A stretch of 64,000 bases of DNA. It comes from Actinokineospora globicatena (GTDB taxonomy: Bacteria; Actinomycetota; Actinomycetes; Mycobacteriales; Pseudonocardiaceae). Location of the stretch: positions 1,168,211-1,232,210 of the forward strand of contig NZ_JAMTCR010000003.1 in assembly GCF_024171945.1 (NCBI RefSeq), given 5' to 3'. Below, in pieces: positions 1 to 8,070 of the stretch (within the stretch, counting starts at the first letter, position 1; each line of letters begins with the position of its first letter). The notes under the pieces are model-generated. The model was not told the DNA's origin and did not search any database. It saw nothing but the letters and a program-made list of their open reading frames with translations. Made by a program: the position numbers and the translations under genes.

Positions 1-52
1 CCAGGCCCGCGGCCAGGGCCAGACCGGCGGCCAGGGTCGAGATCCGTCTCAT
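1..52 (-). CDS. secreted protein, N-terminus only (runs off the window)
   Basis: Only the first 17 codons are in the window. The ATG overlaps the stop of the upstream 865-aa gene (ATGA overlap), so the two are translationally coupled. The visible residues, MRRISTLAAGLALAAGL, are a typical signal-peptide start: positive N-region, then a hydrophobic core. Being second in a cobalamin-riboswitch operon, behind an alpha/alpha-barrel protein, it may be the DUF4430-type partner often found in such loci. That is inference only, since the mature protein is not visible. Confidence 0.7.
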   Translation of the reverse strand, partial: MRRISTLAAGLALAAGL

Positions 53-2646
53 GGGGATACCACCTCGCGGGTCGGGTTCTTGCGGTTGGCGTTCCGGGTG
101 ATCAGCAGGCGTGCGGCGACGGCGGCGGTGACCGCGAGCAGGAAGCCGAGACCGACGAGTCCGGCGCCCATCCACGCGGGGACCCGCTGGGTGGCGGCGG
201 CCGCGGTGGCGGTCGCGCGGTCGGCGGGGCGCAGCGGCAGGCGCAGCACGGCGACAACCGGGGAGTGCTCGGCCGAGAGCCATGACCGGGCGGCGAGCCC
301 GGGTGCGACGGAGACGCTCATCGGGAGGTTGCTGTCGGTGCCCTCCCGGGTCACGACACCGCCGTCAGGCCCGAGGGCCGCGGCGAGCGCGCGGGCGGAG
401 GGGGTGCTGTCGAGTCCGGCGACGGTGCGCGCGGTCGCGACGGCCGAGGTGAGGACGACGTCGACCTGATCATCACCGCCCCGCACCGTTCCGTCCGGTG
501 TGGACTTCTCGTTGAGCGCGGCGGCGGCCGCTTCCAGGGCGGTGGACCGCTTGGGGGACCAGCCTTCCCGGTTCGCAGGCGAGTTGGACTTCGCCGCTGA
601 CCGGCCCGCGTTGAGAGCGGTGATCGCGACGGCGGTGGCGGTGAGGTCGCCGGTGCCGCACCCGGTGACCGACAGGTCGACCGGGAAGGTGCCGTCGCGG
701 CACTGCCGGTCGAGCAGGGTCTGGACGGCCTTCCCGGCGTCGCTGTCCGAAGCCGCGATGGTCGCCGTGGTGGCCCAGACGTGCCGTTCGATGGCTTCGG
801 AGGCGTCCGCGAACTTGCCGGTGTCGACGAACGTGCCGTCGCCGGTGCGCAGTTCCGTCAGTGCCAGGTCGAGGTCGGCGATGTCCTTGCCGAACTCGTC
901 GGGCAGGAACCCGGCGGCGAGGCGGAGTTTGGCCAGCGGTTCCGCGTAGGCGGCGGGGCTCGGCTCGTACGGGGCGCCGTGGGCGTAGGCGGCGACGGAG
1001 GCGGGGTCGAGCAGGAACCTGGTGGTGCTGTCGGCGGCCTCCTGCTCCTCACCGAGCGCGCGCAGGGCGAACACGACATCGGCGGTGCCGTCGTAGTCGA
1101 CGAAGGTCCGGCCGTCCTGGGTGACCTCGATGTGGTCGCCGTCGACGAGCCTGGCCGCCAGGTACCCGGCGAGCCGGGCGGTCGGGGTGCTCGGGGTCGC
1201 CGTCGGGGGTTCGGCCGGTGTGGGCACGGGGAGGACGACCTGGCCGGGCGGGGTGTTCGGCGGCGGCGCCTGGGTGCCCGCCTTGGGGCTGACCGGCTTG
1301 CGTTGGACGACCTTGGTCACGGTGGTCGTGCGCGTCGCCGTCGCGGTCTCCGTGACCGGGGCGCTCGTCGTGGGGGCCGTCGTCGGTGTAGCTGTCGGGG
1401 TGGTCGTGACCGGGGGTTGCTCGCCGTCGTCCGGGACGTTGCCGGTGACGAGGTCGTAGAAGCTGACCTGCGCGAGCCCCAGTGCGGCCTGCGCGCCCGC
1501 CCGGATCCAGGTGTCCACACCGGACACACCGGTCGCCTTCGCGGCCTGGTACTCCTGCGGGTTGTAGGCGATCGCACCGATGTCGCCCGCCAAGGCGTTC
1601 TCCGCGTCAGCGCTGCCCACCTGGGCGGACTTGAGGTAGGCCATCCCGGCGTCGACCTGGGCGTCGTGCCCGCCGACCTGGGTGAGGACCTGGACCACCA
1701 AGCCGGTGCTGTTGGTGTTGGGCGCCTCGGTCAGGACACCGCCGCCCCAGCCACCGCCGGCGGTCTGCGCACCGGAGAGGTAGGCCACGGCGCGGTCGAT
1801 GGGCGCGTCGAGCCCCGTCGCACCGGCCTCGCGGGCGGCCAGCAGCGCGGACAGGCCCATCGCGGTGGCGTCGTTGTCCGGAGCGGACTGGTCGAACGGC
1901 TTGCCCTCGTCGCAAGTGGACAACTTGTACCCGTTGGGCAGCACGTGGTCGCCGACCTCGGTGGTCGGCACGACGCCGAAGAAGATCCGGAAGTAGCCCT
2001 CGGCGCACTGCTGGCTCACCAGCTTGTCGATCGCGAGCTGGTCGTTGTCGGCCACGCCCGCGAGTCCGATGACGGCCAGCGCTTGGCCGAAGATGTTGGT
2101 GTCGTTGCTGACGAAGTCGGCGAAGTCGGGGTTCTTGGAGTAGCTGCTGACCCGGCCCTTGTGCGGACCGGAGCGCATGATCGCGGCCTTGGTCTCGGCG
2201 ACCATGTCCCAACCGCCGAAGGAGCGCGGGTCCCGGCCCGCCACCTCGGCGGCCACAAGGACCTTGGCGGCGTAACCACCGACGATGATCGCGTCGAAGC
2301 CCTGGCCGGGGAGCAGGCCGTCCCAGGTGAAGTAGTCGCTGGCGTGCCGCTGGTCGTCCAGGTAGTCCACCACCGGCTCGGCCGCCGCGCCCGCGCCTGA
2401 GGCGTGGGCGGCGTAGAGCAGGTCGATCATGAGGCCGTGGTCGGGCAGCGCGTCGTTGAGCGGGTTGCGCAGGGTGCCATCGTCGCCGAGTTGGCTGGTC
2501 AGCCACTGGGTGGCGGCCCTGGCGGCCACGCGATCGGGCTCGGCGGCCGCGGTGGTCCCGGTGGATGCCATGGACAGGGCGACCACGGCCACCACGGTCG
2601 ACATGACGATCGAGGGTTGGACGACCCTGCGAAGCGCCTGACTCAC
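49..2646 (-). CDS. secreted, membrane-anchored prenyltransferase/squalene-cyclase-repeat protein, probable B12-binding surface protein
   Basis: 865 aa from a GTG start with a GAGG Shine-Dalgarno 8 nt upstream; the open frame continues further upstream but into the riboswitch. A signal peptide ends near TAAAEP. Two alpha/alpha-barrel-like halves follow, each beginning with an AA..WL or LAGYLA helix and containing terpene-cyclase-like repeats such as GGGWGGG. They are separated by a long Thr/Pro-rich linker (TTTPTATPTTAPTT and onward). The C-terminus has one membrane helix (VGLGFLLAVTAAVAARLL) and a short basic tail, so the protein is displayed outside the cell. This fold is the one used by the alpha domain of transcobalamin and intrinsic factor. 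The cobalamin riboswitch directly upstream makes B12 capture the best guess. No catalytic DxDD-type motif was recognised. Confidence 0.75.
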   Translation of the reverse strand: MSQALRRVVQPSIVMSTVVAVVALSMASTGTTAAAEPDRVAARAATQWLTSQLGDDGTLRNPLNDALPDHGLMIDLLYAAHASGAGAAAEPVVDYLDDQRHASDYFTWDGLLPGQGFDAIIVGGYAAKVLVAAEVAGRDPRSFGGWDMVAETKAAIMRSGPHKGRVSSYSKNPDFADFVSNDTNIFGQALAVIGLAGVADNDQLAIDKLVSQQCAEGYFRIFFGVVPTTEVGDHVLPNGYKLSTCDEGKPFDQSAPDNDATAMGLSALLAAREAGATGLDAPIDRAVAYLSGAQTAGGGWGGGVLTEAPNTNSTGLVVQVLTQVGGHDAQVDAGMAYLKSAQVGSADAENALAGDIGAIAYNPQEYQAAKATGVSGVDTWIRAGAQAALGLAQVSFYDLVTGNVPDDGEQPPVTTTPTATPTTAPTTSAPVTETATATRTTTVTKVVQRKPVSPKAGTQAPPPNTPPGQVVLPVPTPAEPPTATPSTPTARLAGYLAARLVDGDHIEVTQDGRTFVDYDGTADVVFALRALGEEQEAADSTTRFLLDPASVAAYAHGAPYEPSPAAYAEPLAKLRLAAGFLPDEFGKDIADLDLALTELRTGDGTFVDTGKFADASEAIERHVWATTATIAASDSDAGKAVQTLLDRQCRDGTFPVDLSVTGCGTGDLTATAVAITALNAGRSAAKSNSPANREGWSPKRSTALEAAAAALNEKSTPDGTVRGGDDQVDVVLTSAVATARTVAGLDSTPSARALAAALGPDGGVVTREGTDSNLPMSVSVAPGLAARSWLSAEHSPVVAVLRLPLRPADRATATAAAATQRVPAWMGAGLVGLGFLLAVTAAVAARLLITRNANRKNPTREVVSP

Positions 2647-2660
2647 GGCCACATCCTCAT

Positions 2661-2679
2661 CCCCGCGAACGCGGAGGGG
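2661..2679 (-). promoter_or_regulatory. RBS-sequestering hairpin of the riboswitch expression platform
   Basis: On the minus strand CTCCGC and GCGGGG can pair around a GTTC loop, giving a six-base-pair hairpin. Its 3' arm runs into the GGGGATGAGG ribosome-binding region of the GTG start at 2646. A translation-blocking hairpin here is the usual output of actinobacterial cobalamin riboswitches. The pairing is visible; the switching is inferred. Confidence 0.5.
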
Positions 2680-2734
2680 CAAGACCGGCGCACGACGCCA
2701 GACCGACACCTCTGCTCTCGCGACAGCGGTACGA

Positions 2735-2870
2735 CACCTACCTCCGCCCGGACGGTGATCCGACTCGCCACTGGTGTGGCCCACGGTTGCGCGACAGTGC
2801 TGGATTCCGACCAGCTTCCCCGTCACGGGCGGCACTTGTTCAGTTGTGTGGATCACACAGCGGAACCGCT
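2735..2870 (-). promoter_or_regulatory. cobalamin (B12) riboswitch aptamer
   Basis: The minus strand reads GGGAAGCTGGTCGGAATCC, then AGCACTGTCGCGCAACCGTG, then GCC...GGC, then AGTCGGATCACCG, in the order and spacing of the cobalamin aptamer core (GGGAA..GGTG.AA.TCC..CTG.CCCGCAAC.GT..AGTC.GA.ACC). The B12-box-like core lies at about 2782-2809 and the following conserved block at 2754-2767. It sits 90-220 nt ahead of the GTG start at 2646 and points towards that gene. The outer boundaries are approximate. Confidence 0.85.
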
Positions 2871-2957
2871 CCAGGCTAACAGCGCGCGCCACACCCCTGG
2901 CTCCGCCAAACGGAGTCCACCCCCGGCGATCCTGCTCACAGCGCCTACCCTGGGTGG

Positions 2958-3860
2958 GTGCGCATCGTCTCGCTGTTGCCCGCCGCCACCGACATCGTCG
3001 CGGCGCTGGGCCGGGTAGACGCCCTGGTCGGCCGGACTCACGAGTGCGATTGGCCCACCGAGGTGGAGTCGGTCCCAGTCGTCACCGCCACCGGTATCGA
3101 CGCCTCGCTCACCAGCCGCGAGATCTCCAGCGCGGTGGGCGGTCACCAGGGGTCGTCGCTGTACTCACTGGACGCCGAACTGCTGGCGCGTTTAGCGCCG
3201 GACCTCGTGCTGACGCAGGACCTGTGTGACGTGTGCGCGGTGTCCTACGAGCGGGTCGCGGAGGCGGTGCGGGTGATGGACGTCGGCCCGCGGGTGGTGA
3301 GCCTGGAGCCGCACACGATCGCGGGCATCTTCGACTGCCTGCACCGGGTGGGCGGGATGTTGGGCGTCGACGACGTGGAGTCCCGGATCGCCGCGTTGGA
3401 AGCCCGACTGGACACGGTATCCGACGCTGTTTCAGGTTTGTCGCGCCCCCGGGTCGCCGCGATCGAGTGGCTGGACCCGGTGTGGCCCGCTGGTCACTGG
3501 GTTCCAGAGCAGATCGCGACCGCAGGCGGCACTCCCTTGCTAGCCGCGGCGGGCGAACACACCTCCGCGATCGACTGGGAGGCCGTTGTCGATGCCAGCC
3601 CAGAGGTGGTGCTCCTGCTCCCCTGCGGGCTCACCCCTGAGCGGACCTTCGCGGAACTCGACACGCTGACCGCCCGTCCCGGCTGGTCGTCGCTGCCCGC
3701 TGTCCAGTCGGGCAACGTGTGGGTCCTGGACGGGCCCGCGTACTACAACCGCCCCGGCCCGCGCGTGGTGCGCGGGGCCGAGGTCTTGGCCCACGTCCTG
3801 CACGATGTCACCGTCGGCGCCCCGGTTTCCCTTGCCGAGGCGCGACGGGTGCATGGCTAG
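2958..3860 (+). CDS. BtuF-like cobalamin-binding protein (periplasmic-binding fold)
   Basis: 300 aa, GTG start. The N-terminus [17 protein letters not shown] and the later [27 protein letters not shown] and [18 protein letters not shown] blocks are characteristic of BtuF/HutB-type helical-backbone substrate-binding proteins for cobalamin and heme. No signal peptide or lipobox is visible, so this may be a cytoplasmic or salvage member of the family rather than a surface receptor. It is divergent from the riboswitch-controlled operon, which supports a B12 role. Codon 79 (3192-3194) is the rare leucine codon TTA. The stop overlaps that of the convergent gene at 3857. Confidence 0.75.
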   Translation: MRIVSLLPAATDIVAALGRVDALVGRTHECDWPTEVESVPVVTATGIDASLTSREISSAVGGHQGSSLYSLDAELLARLAPDLVLTQDLCDVCAVSYERVAEAVRVMDVGPRVVSLEPHTIAGIFDCLHRVGGMLGVDDVESRIAALEARLDTVSDAVSGLSRPRVAAIEWLDPVWPAGHWVPEQIATAGGTPLLAAAGEHTSAIDWEAVVDASPEVVLLLPCGLTPERTFAELDTLTARPGWSSLPAVQSGNVWVLDGPAYYNRPGPRVVRGAEVLAHVLHDVTVGAPVSLAEARRVHG

Positions 3861-4291
3861 TCGTGGACGTAGAGCGGTCTTGCGCGACGGCCGTGGATGC
3901 CTAGTTCCCGCTGTCTGCGGATGATCCAGTAGCCCGGGGCGATTCCGGTACCACCGTGTTCGGGGTGGATGAGGTAGGCCGGTTCGGTGTTGCGCACGAG
4001 GGCGACCGCGAGGGCCAGGGTGTCGCGTACGCCGGTGGTCCAGTGGCACGCCGCACCGACCAGGGTGTGGGGATTGGCACCGTTGGTGGCACGCAACAGG
4101 TCCACTCCCTGCGGGGAAACGGGCACCCAGCGCGCAGGAGCGCTGTCGATGGCGGCGCCGACGATCGCGGCCGGGATGACGATGAGGTCACCCTGGGCTT
4201 GGATGCCGTCGAGGACCGGGATGGTGACCTCGCGTTCCAGGTGGTCCAGAACAGACAGTCCGGTGTGGTCGAGGAGTTGGTCGAGTCGCAA
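3857..4291 (-). CDS. hypothetical protein, second gene of a DUF6745 pair
   Basis: 144 aa with no family recognised. The sequence looks soluble and globular, with a [13 protein letters not shown] segment and a [20 protein letters not shown]-terminal block. It starts 10 nt after the stop of the DUF6745 gene, so the two are probably co-transcribed and may form a functional pair. The 3' end overlaps the convergent BtuF-like gene by a few bases, leaving no room for a terminator. Confidence 0.6.
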   Translation of the reverse strand: MRLDQLLDHTGLSVLDHLEREVTIPVLDGIQAQGDLIVIPAAIVGAAIDSAPARWVPVSPQGVDLLRATNGANPHTLVGAACHWTTGVRDTLALAVALVRNTEPAYLIHPEHGGTGIAPGYWIIRRQRELGIHGRRARPLYVHD

Positions 4292-4301
4292 GTGGCATCA
4301 C

Positions 4302-5378
4302 CTATGTGCGTCGCAGGAGGGTGGCGTACTGGGCGCCCGCCAGGCCGTAGGTCCACGCGGCGGCGTCCACCGGGTCGGTGAACCACTTGGGCACGCGCAG
4401 CCCGTACTGGCGGCGGGTGCCGTCGCGTTCGACGGAACCGTTGACCGCCAGGAGCAGCCGGGACGGCGCGTCCCACGCGGGCAGGTCGTAGAGGCGCAGT
4501 TCGAATCCCGGGTTGCCGGGGTCGGGCGCGGTCGCGACCAGGCGGGTGCCCGCTCGGGCGAGGTAGTCGGGCCAGCCGAGGCGTTCGAGGGCGCAGCGGC
4601 GGACCTCGATGTTGCGCTCGGCGTCGATCCTGGCCGGGGTCGGGTCGTCCAGCACCCAGGCGGGAACGGCGGTGCCGTGCCAGAAGTGGACCGCCCAGCC
4701 GTCGGGGTAGACCGCGGCGGGCCCGTCGTCCCGGTGGAGGCGTTGGGCGTCGGGGACGTCGTCGAGCGCGAACACGGTGGGGCGATCGGCGATGACGCAC
4801 TCGTCGTCTCCTGGCCACCACCATCCGCACGAGCGGGCCAGGGCGGTCCAAGCATCGAGTGCGGGGTCCGCGCGACCGGGGGCGAACACCCGCCGGTGCG
4901 CGTCGAGCCTCGCCACCCAGAACGCGTCGTGCTGGCCGTACCAGGTGAAACCCTTGTGCCCTGCGGCGTCCCGGAGAGCGGGGAGCAGGGTGTCGCGGAT
5001 ATCGCGTTCCAGCGGGACACCAACCAGTTTGTCCACTTCGGACATGTGCTCGTGCCGGAATATGGGCTCGTCGCCGGGGGCCCGGTACCGGCGCCAGTGG
5101 TAGAGCGGTTCCCGGACCTTGCTGACGCGCGCCAGGAGTCGGTTGGCCACTGTGGACTCAGCACTCCGCTCCGCCACGGCCGCCGGTGACCCGACCCAGC
5201 GGAATTCCGGGCGTGCGCTACCGATCAGTGAGTACAGAGCGCTGATGGCCTTCTCGGCACTGTCCCGATCGGCCGGTTCGCACGACAGCGCGTGCGCCAT
5301 CCACTCCCGACGGATGCCATCAGGGTCAGCAGGGAACGGTCGAACCTCGCGCGGTCGACGCCGCGCGCGCAGGCTCAT
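4302..5378 (-). CDS. DUF6745-type protein of unknown function
   Basis: 358 aa. The block LHRDDGPAAVYPDGWAVHFW, followed by HGTAVPAWV, is the hallmark I associate with DUF6745 proteins, which are common in actinomycetes and often have leucine-rich or armadillo-like neighbours. A Trp-rich segment (CGWWWPGDDECVI) precedes it. There are no membrane segments or signal peptide. It leads a two-gene unit with the 144-aa gene downstream. No enzymatic motif is evident. Confidence 0.65.
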   Translation of the reverse strand: MSLRARRRPREVRPFPADPDGIRREWMAHALSCEPADRDSAEKAISALYSLIGSARPEFRWVGSPAAVAERSAESTVANRLLARVSKVREPLYHWRRYRAPGDEPIFRHEHMSEVDKLVGVPLERDIRDTLLPALRDAAGHKGFTWYGQHDAFWVARLDAHRRVFAPGRADPALDAWTALARSCGWWWPGDDECVIADRPTVFALDDVPDAQRLHRDDGPAAVYPDGWAVHFWHGTAVPAWVLDDPTPARIDAERNIEVRRCALERLGWPDYLARAGTRLVATAPDPGNPGFELRLYDLPAWDAPSRLLLAVNGSVERDGTRRQYGLRVPKWFTDPVDAAAWTYGLAGAQYATLLRRT

Positions 5379-5622
5379 CGGGCGAGGGCGTCACAGCCCT
5401 TTCGCGTAGACATGCGGCCATCGTGTCAGCCCCCACGACCGCCGCGCAAGCACATTTTCGACCACCAACATTCCAGACCCGCTCACCGGGTCATGAGACA
5501 TCCCTTAGAGCCGCACACCGGCTACCCGTCGCGTGTGACGGTCCAAGACGCCCGTCCGCGGTGATAGCTTCGTGGGTATGAGACTGGACAGGAGGCGCCG
5601 GGGGGCGTGGGGGTTCGGGTAG

Positions 5623-6006
5623 GTGCGCCAGGAGGTACCTGGTGGGCCACCGAGGAGGAGTGTGTCTCGCTCTGCGAGGAAGGTCCTGTATCGCCCCGTG
5701 GAGCCGTATCGGCGGCGTCCGTGGGGAAGCGAGACGGCGCGGGGGTTGCGGTACAGCGCCGCGTGTGTGCGGGTGGCTGAGCGGGGTGGGCATCGGCCTC
5801 GGCCCGCGGTTGTCCGGCGGGAGACGGTCCTGCGCACGGCCGTGCGGGCGTTGGGGGACGATCCGATGGTGCGCGTGTGGGTCCGGCACAGGGAGCGCCA
5901 GGCCAGGCAGGTGACTCGGCGTGCGTTGCGGGCAGCACGGTGGGTGCCTGACGAGGTGGATGTCCTGCCGACTCGGCATCGCCGTGGTGTGGTGACGATG
6001 CTCTGA
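5623..6006 (+). CDS. small arginine-rich hypothetical protein (start uncertain)
   Basis: 127 aa, GTG start at 5623, about one fifth Arg. Third-position GC is roughly 80%, consistent with coding but below the neighbours. An upstream in-frame ATG at 5578 gives MRLDRRRRGAWGFG followed by an amber TAG that directly abuts the GTG. So there is either a 14-residue leader peptide or a longer gene broken by a nonsense codon. The high Arg content suggests nucleic-acid binding, but no domain is recognised. It could also be a spurious frame. Confidence 0.45.
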   Translation: MRQEVPGGPPRRSVSRSARKVLYRPVEPYRRRPWGSETARGLRYSAACVRVAERGGHRPRPAVVRRETVLRTAVRALGDDPMVRVWVRHRERQARQVTRRALRAARWVPDEVDVLPTRHRRGVVTML

Positions 6007-6009
6007 GGG

Positions 6010-6411
6010 CTAGCCGGTGACGGCGAGGACGTAGCGGTCGTGGTCCAGCTCGTCGAGGTTGAGGGGGACCTGGTGGTCCTCGGTGGGGGTGATGAGGCGC
6101 CAGTACTCGTCGGAGGGGGCGTTGAGGGAGAGCAGGGCGCGCAGGCCGAAGCGGTGGGCCAGAGCCGAGGCGGTGGCGGGCTCCGAGGGGCCGGTGACGG
6201 TGTCGTCGGCGCCGATGTCGAGGCGCCAGGGGAAGTCGCCACCGGGGAGCGGGGCGTAGGTGCAGCTGACCGTGGCCGGGGGGCCGCCGTCGTCCTCGTA
6301 GAGGCGGCCGACGTGGACGCGGGCGGGGTCGACCCCGTACAGGTCCGCGATGGCGCGGTGCAGGTCGGCCGCCGGGGGGAGGCGGTCCAGCAGGAAGCTG
6401 TAGCTGAGCAT
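6010..6411 (-). CDS. candidate immunity protein for the upstream toxin-like gene
   Basis: 133 aa, soluble, acidic, with no recognised family. It begins 6 nt after the stop of the candidate toxin and is the last gene of the ESX-type operon, the classic position of an immunity gene. Visible features are an N-terminal MLSYSFLLDRLPPAADL helix and a C-terminal LNLDELDHDRYVLAVTG. The role is inferred from position and size only. Confidence 0.55.
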   Translation of the reverse strand: MLSYSFLLDRLPPAADLHRAIADLYGVDPARVHVGRLYEDDGGPPATVSCTYAPLPGGDFPWRLDIGADDTVTGPSEPATASALAHRFGLRALLSLNAPSDEYWRLITPTEDHQVPLNLDELDHDRYVLAVTG

Positions 6412-6417
6412 GGCGGT

Positions 6418-7002
6418 CTACTTCCCTCTGTGCTTGAAGACCTCGGTGGCCTTCTCGAACGCCCCCGCGGACATGGCCGGGTCCCGTTCGACGCTGCGCT
6501 TGGCGGCGTCGACGTCGCCATTGTGCTTGATGATGGCCTGCAGCGCCTTGTACTCCTGCCGATCCAGGTGGACGAGCCCGGGGCCGTCGACCGGGTACAC
6601 GGTGCCGTTGCCCTCGACCCGGTAGTGGCGCCCGCTGTCGGTGATGTACTCGCCGCCGACCCAGCGGGCCTTCCCGGCGCGGATGTCGGCGATGTCCGCC
6701 CGGACCCCGTCCCGCGCCTCCGGCAGGATGACGGTGTTGCGGTCCTTGGGCGGCCCGTTCGGCGTGATCTTGTCGAGGTGGTGGCGGTCCACCGGGGCCT
6801 TGATCGGCCGGTTGCCCGCCGGACCGGGGATCGGGTTCGGGTTCGGCGTGCTCGACGCGCTGGGGCGACCGGCCTGGATCTCGGTCTCGATGGCCGTGTG
6901 CGCCTTCGCCACGCTGGTGCCCGCGTCGAGCCCACCGGATCCGTGGTGCGGTCTGCGGTTGCCAGGCCCACCGCCGTGCGGCGCCTTGGGTTTGGGCGTC
7001 AT
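6418..7002 (-). CDS. candidate secreted toxin of the ESX-type operon
   Basis: About 194 aa from the ATG at 7002, which lies 4 nt beyond the stop of the WXG-like gene. The N-terminal 80 residues are low-complexity and rich in Pro, Gly and Asn (PNPNPIPGPAGN). A compact C-terminal domain begins at about KAPVDRHHLDKITPNG and ends with FEKATEVFKHRGK. A Pro-rich spacer followed by a short charged C-terminal domain is the architecture of polymorphic toxins, and the His/Asp-rich DRHHLD could belong to a nuclease active site. No known toxin family could be assigned. Confidence 0.55.
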   Translation of the reverse strand: MTPKPKAPHGGGPGNRRPHHGSGGLDAGTSVAKAHTAIETEIQAGRPSASSTPNPNPIPGPAGNRPIKAPVDRHHLDKITPNGPPKDRNTVILPEARDGVRADIADIRAGKARWVGGEYITDSGRHYRVEGNGTVYPVDGPGLVHLDRQEYKALQAIIKHNGDVDAAKRSVERDPAMSAGAFEKATEVFKHRGK

Positions 7003-7006
7003 CGAC

Positions 7007-7705
7007 CTATCCCTCGAGGAGGAGCTGGAGGTTGCGCAGGCTGGTGTAGAGGGCGGTCCCGAAGTCCACGACGCGCGCGGTCCACTTGGCCACCATCGTC
7101 GCGACGCCACGGGCGATCTGGAAGAACGCCAGGCCGAGGGCGGCGGAGATGACGAACTCGACCACCTGGGTGACCAGGTCGGAGATCACGGTGCGGACCA
7201 GGTCGCGGGTCATCTGCACCAGACCGCCCGCCCCGGTGGTCGCCTCCGCCATCGCCGCCGCGGTGGCGCCGAGCCCACCGATCGCGTTCACGTTGTGCGC
7301 CATCATGTCCTGGTAGCCGTCCGCGGCCGATCCCGACCAGCCGGGCAGGTCCTCGGCCAACGCCGAACGCAGGTCTGACGCGATCGACCTCAGCTCACCG
7401 GCCATCCGGTTCCAGGTGGCGGCGTGCGCGGCGACGACGTCGGGCATGCCGGTCAGCGCGTCGAGCATCTCGCGCAGCGGCCGGAAGTACTCCATCGCCC
7501 AGCCGATGCCGTTGGACAGCAGGGCGCCGAAGGGGTCGAGCGCGCTGGAGAGCAGGTCCCCGCCCAGCACGGCGCCCGCGAGCAGGTCGTCGACCCACCC
7601 CTCGGTGCGGATCGCGTCGACGAGGCCCTCGACGCTCTCGGCGAGGCTGATGCCGGTCCACGGTTTGCGGCTGGAGACGACCGGCGCGATCAGGTCGTTG
7701 GTCAT
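7007..7705 (-). CDS. WXG100/PPE-like ESX-associated protein
   Basis: 232 aa. A helical hairpin of WXG100 type is centred on the WSGSAADGYQ motif (W-x-G between two long helices), preceded by AAHAATWNRMAGELRSIASD. The C-terminal third is hydrophobic (VVEFVISAALGLAFFQIARG), suggesting membrane association. ATGA coupling with the EspC-like gene upstream and 4-nt spacing to the toxin-like gene downstream show one translational unit. Probably the secretion carrier or chaperone that delivers the toxin through a type VII system; the secretion machinery itself is not in the window. Confidence 0.7.
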   Translation of the reverse strand: MTNDLIAPVVSSRKPWTGISLAESVEGLVDAIRTEGWVDDLLAGAVLGGDLLSSALDPFGALLSNGIGWAMEYFRPLREMLDALTGMPDVVAAHAATWNRMAGELRSIASDLRSALAEDLPGWSGSAADGYQDMMAHNVNAIGGLGATAAAMAEATTGAGGLVQMTRDLVRTVISDLVTQVVEFVISAALGLAFFQIARGVATMVAKWTARVVDFGTALYTSLRNLQLLLEG

Positions 7706-8070
7706 CGCGCGACCCCGCTCCGCCTGCCGATGTCCTCCAGCGCCCGGTTGATCTTGCCGAGCTCCTCGCCGATCTTGGCCAGCGTGTCGGCGGCAGCGGT
7801 GTCGTTGGTGGCGTAGGCGTCGGCGCTCTCCCGCAGCGACGACGCGGCCATCGACAGGTTCTCGGCCACCTCGCCGACGAGGTCGTTCTGCTTCTGGTGC
7901 CTGCCCGCGAGGACCTGCGAGATCCACCCGCACAGCTTGCCGTAGGCCCTGGCGTCACCGGAGATGTGCGCGCTGGCGGAGCGGACGGCGGCGAAGCGGC
8001 CCCGGATCGCGTCCAGCCGCGCGGCGTGCCGACGGATCTGCTCCACGTCGACCGCGTACCCGTCAGTCAT
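7702..8070 (-). CDS. EspC-like ESX secretion-associated protein
   Basis: 122 aa. The pattern of an N-terminal YAVDVEQIRRHAARLD, a central W (CGWISQVLAG) and helical segments ending in ALEDIGRRSG fits the EspC/DUF2580 family of excreted WXG-like proteins. It overlaps the YbaB-like gene upstream by 8 nt and the WXG-like gene downstream by 4 nt. It probably dimerises with the larger WXG-like partner for type VII export. Confidence 0.75.
   Translation of the reverse strand: MTDGYAVDVEQIRRHAARLDAIRGRFAAVRSASAHISGDARAYGKLCGWISQVLAGRHQKQNDLVGEVAENLSMAASSLRESADAYATNDTAAADTLAKIGEELGKINRALEDIGRRSGVAR

Noticed and set aside
2651-2680. Single sequence resembling a type I-E CRISPR repeat (CCCCGCGAACGCGG)
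   Set aside because: Only one copy, no spacer array; it is explained by the riboswitch expression hairpin.
6418-7110. Longer start for the toxin-like gene at 7110
   Set aside because: The extra N-terminal residues (Ser/Trp/Pro-rich) are the out-of-frame overlap with the WXG-like gene; ATG 7002 directly follows that gene's stop.
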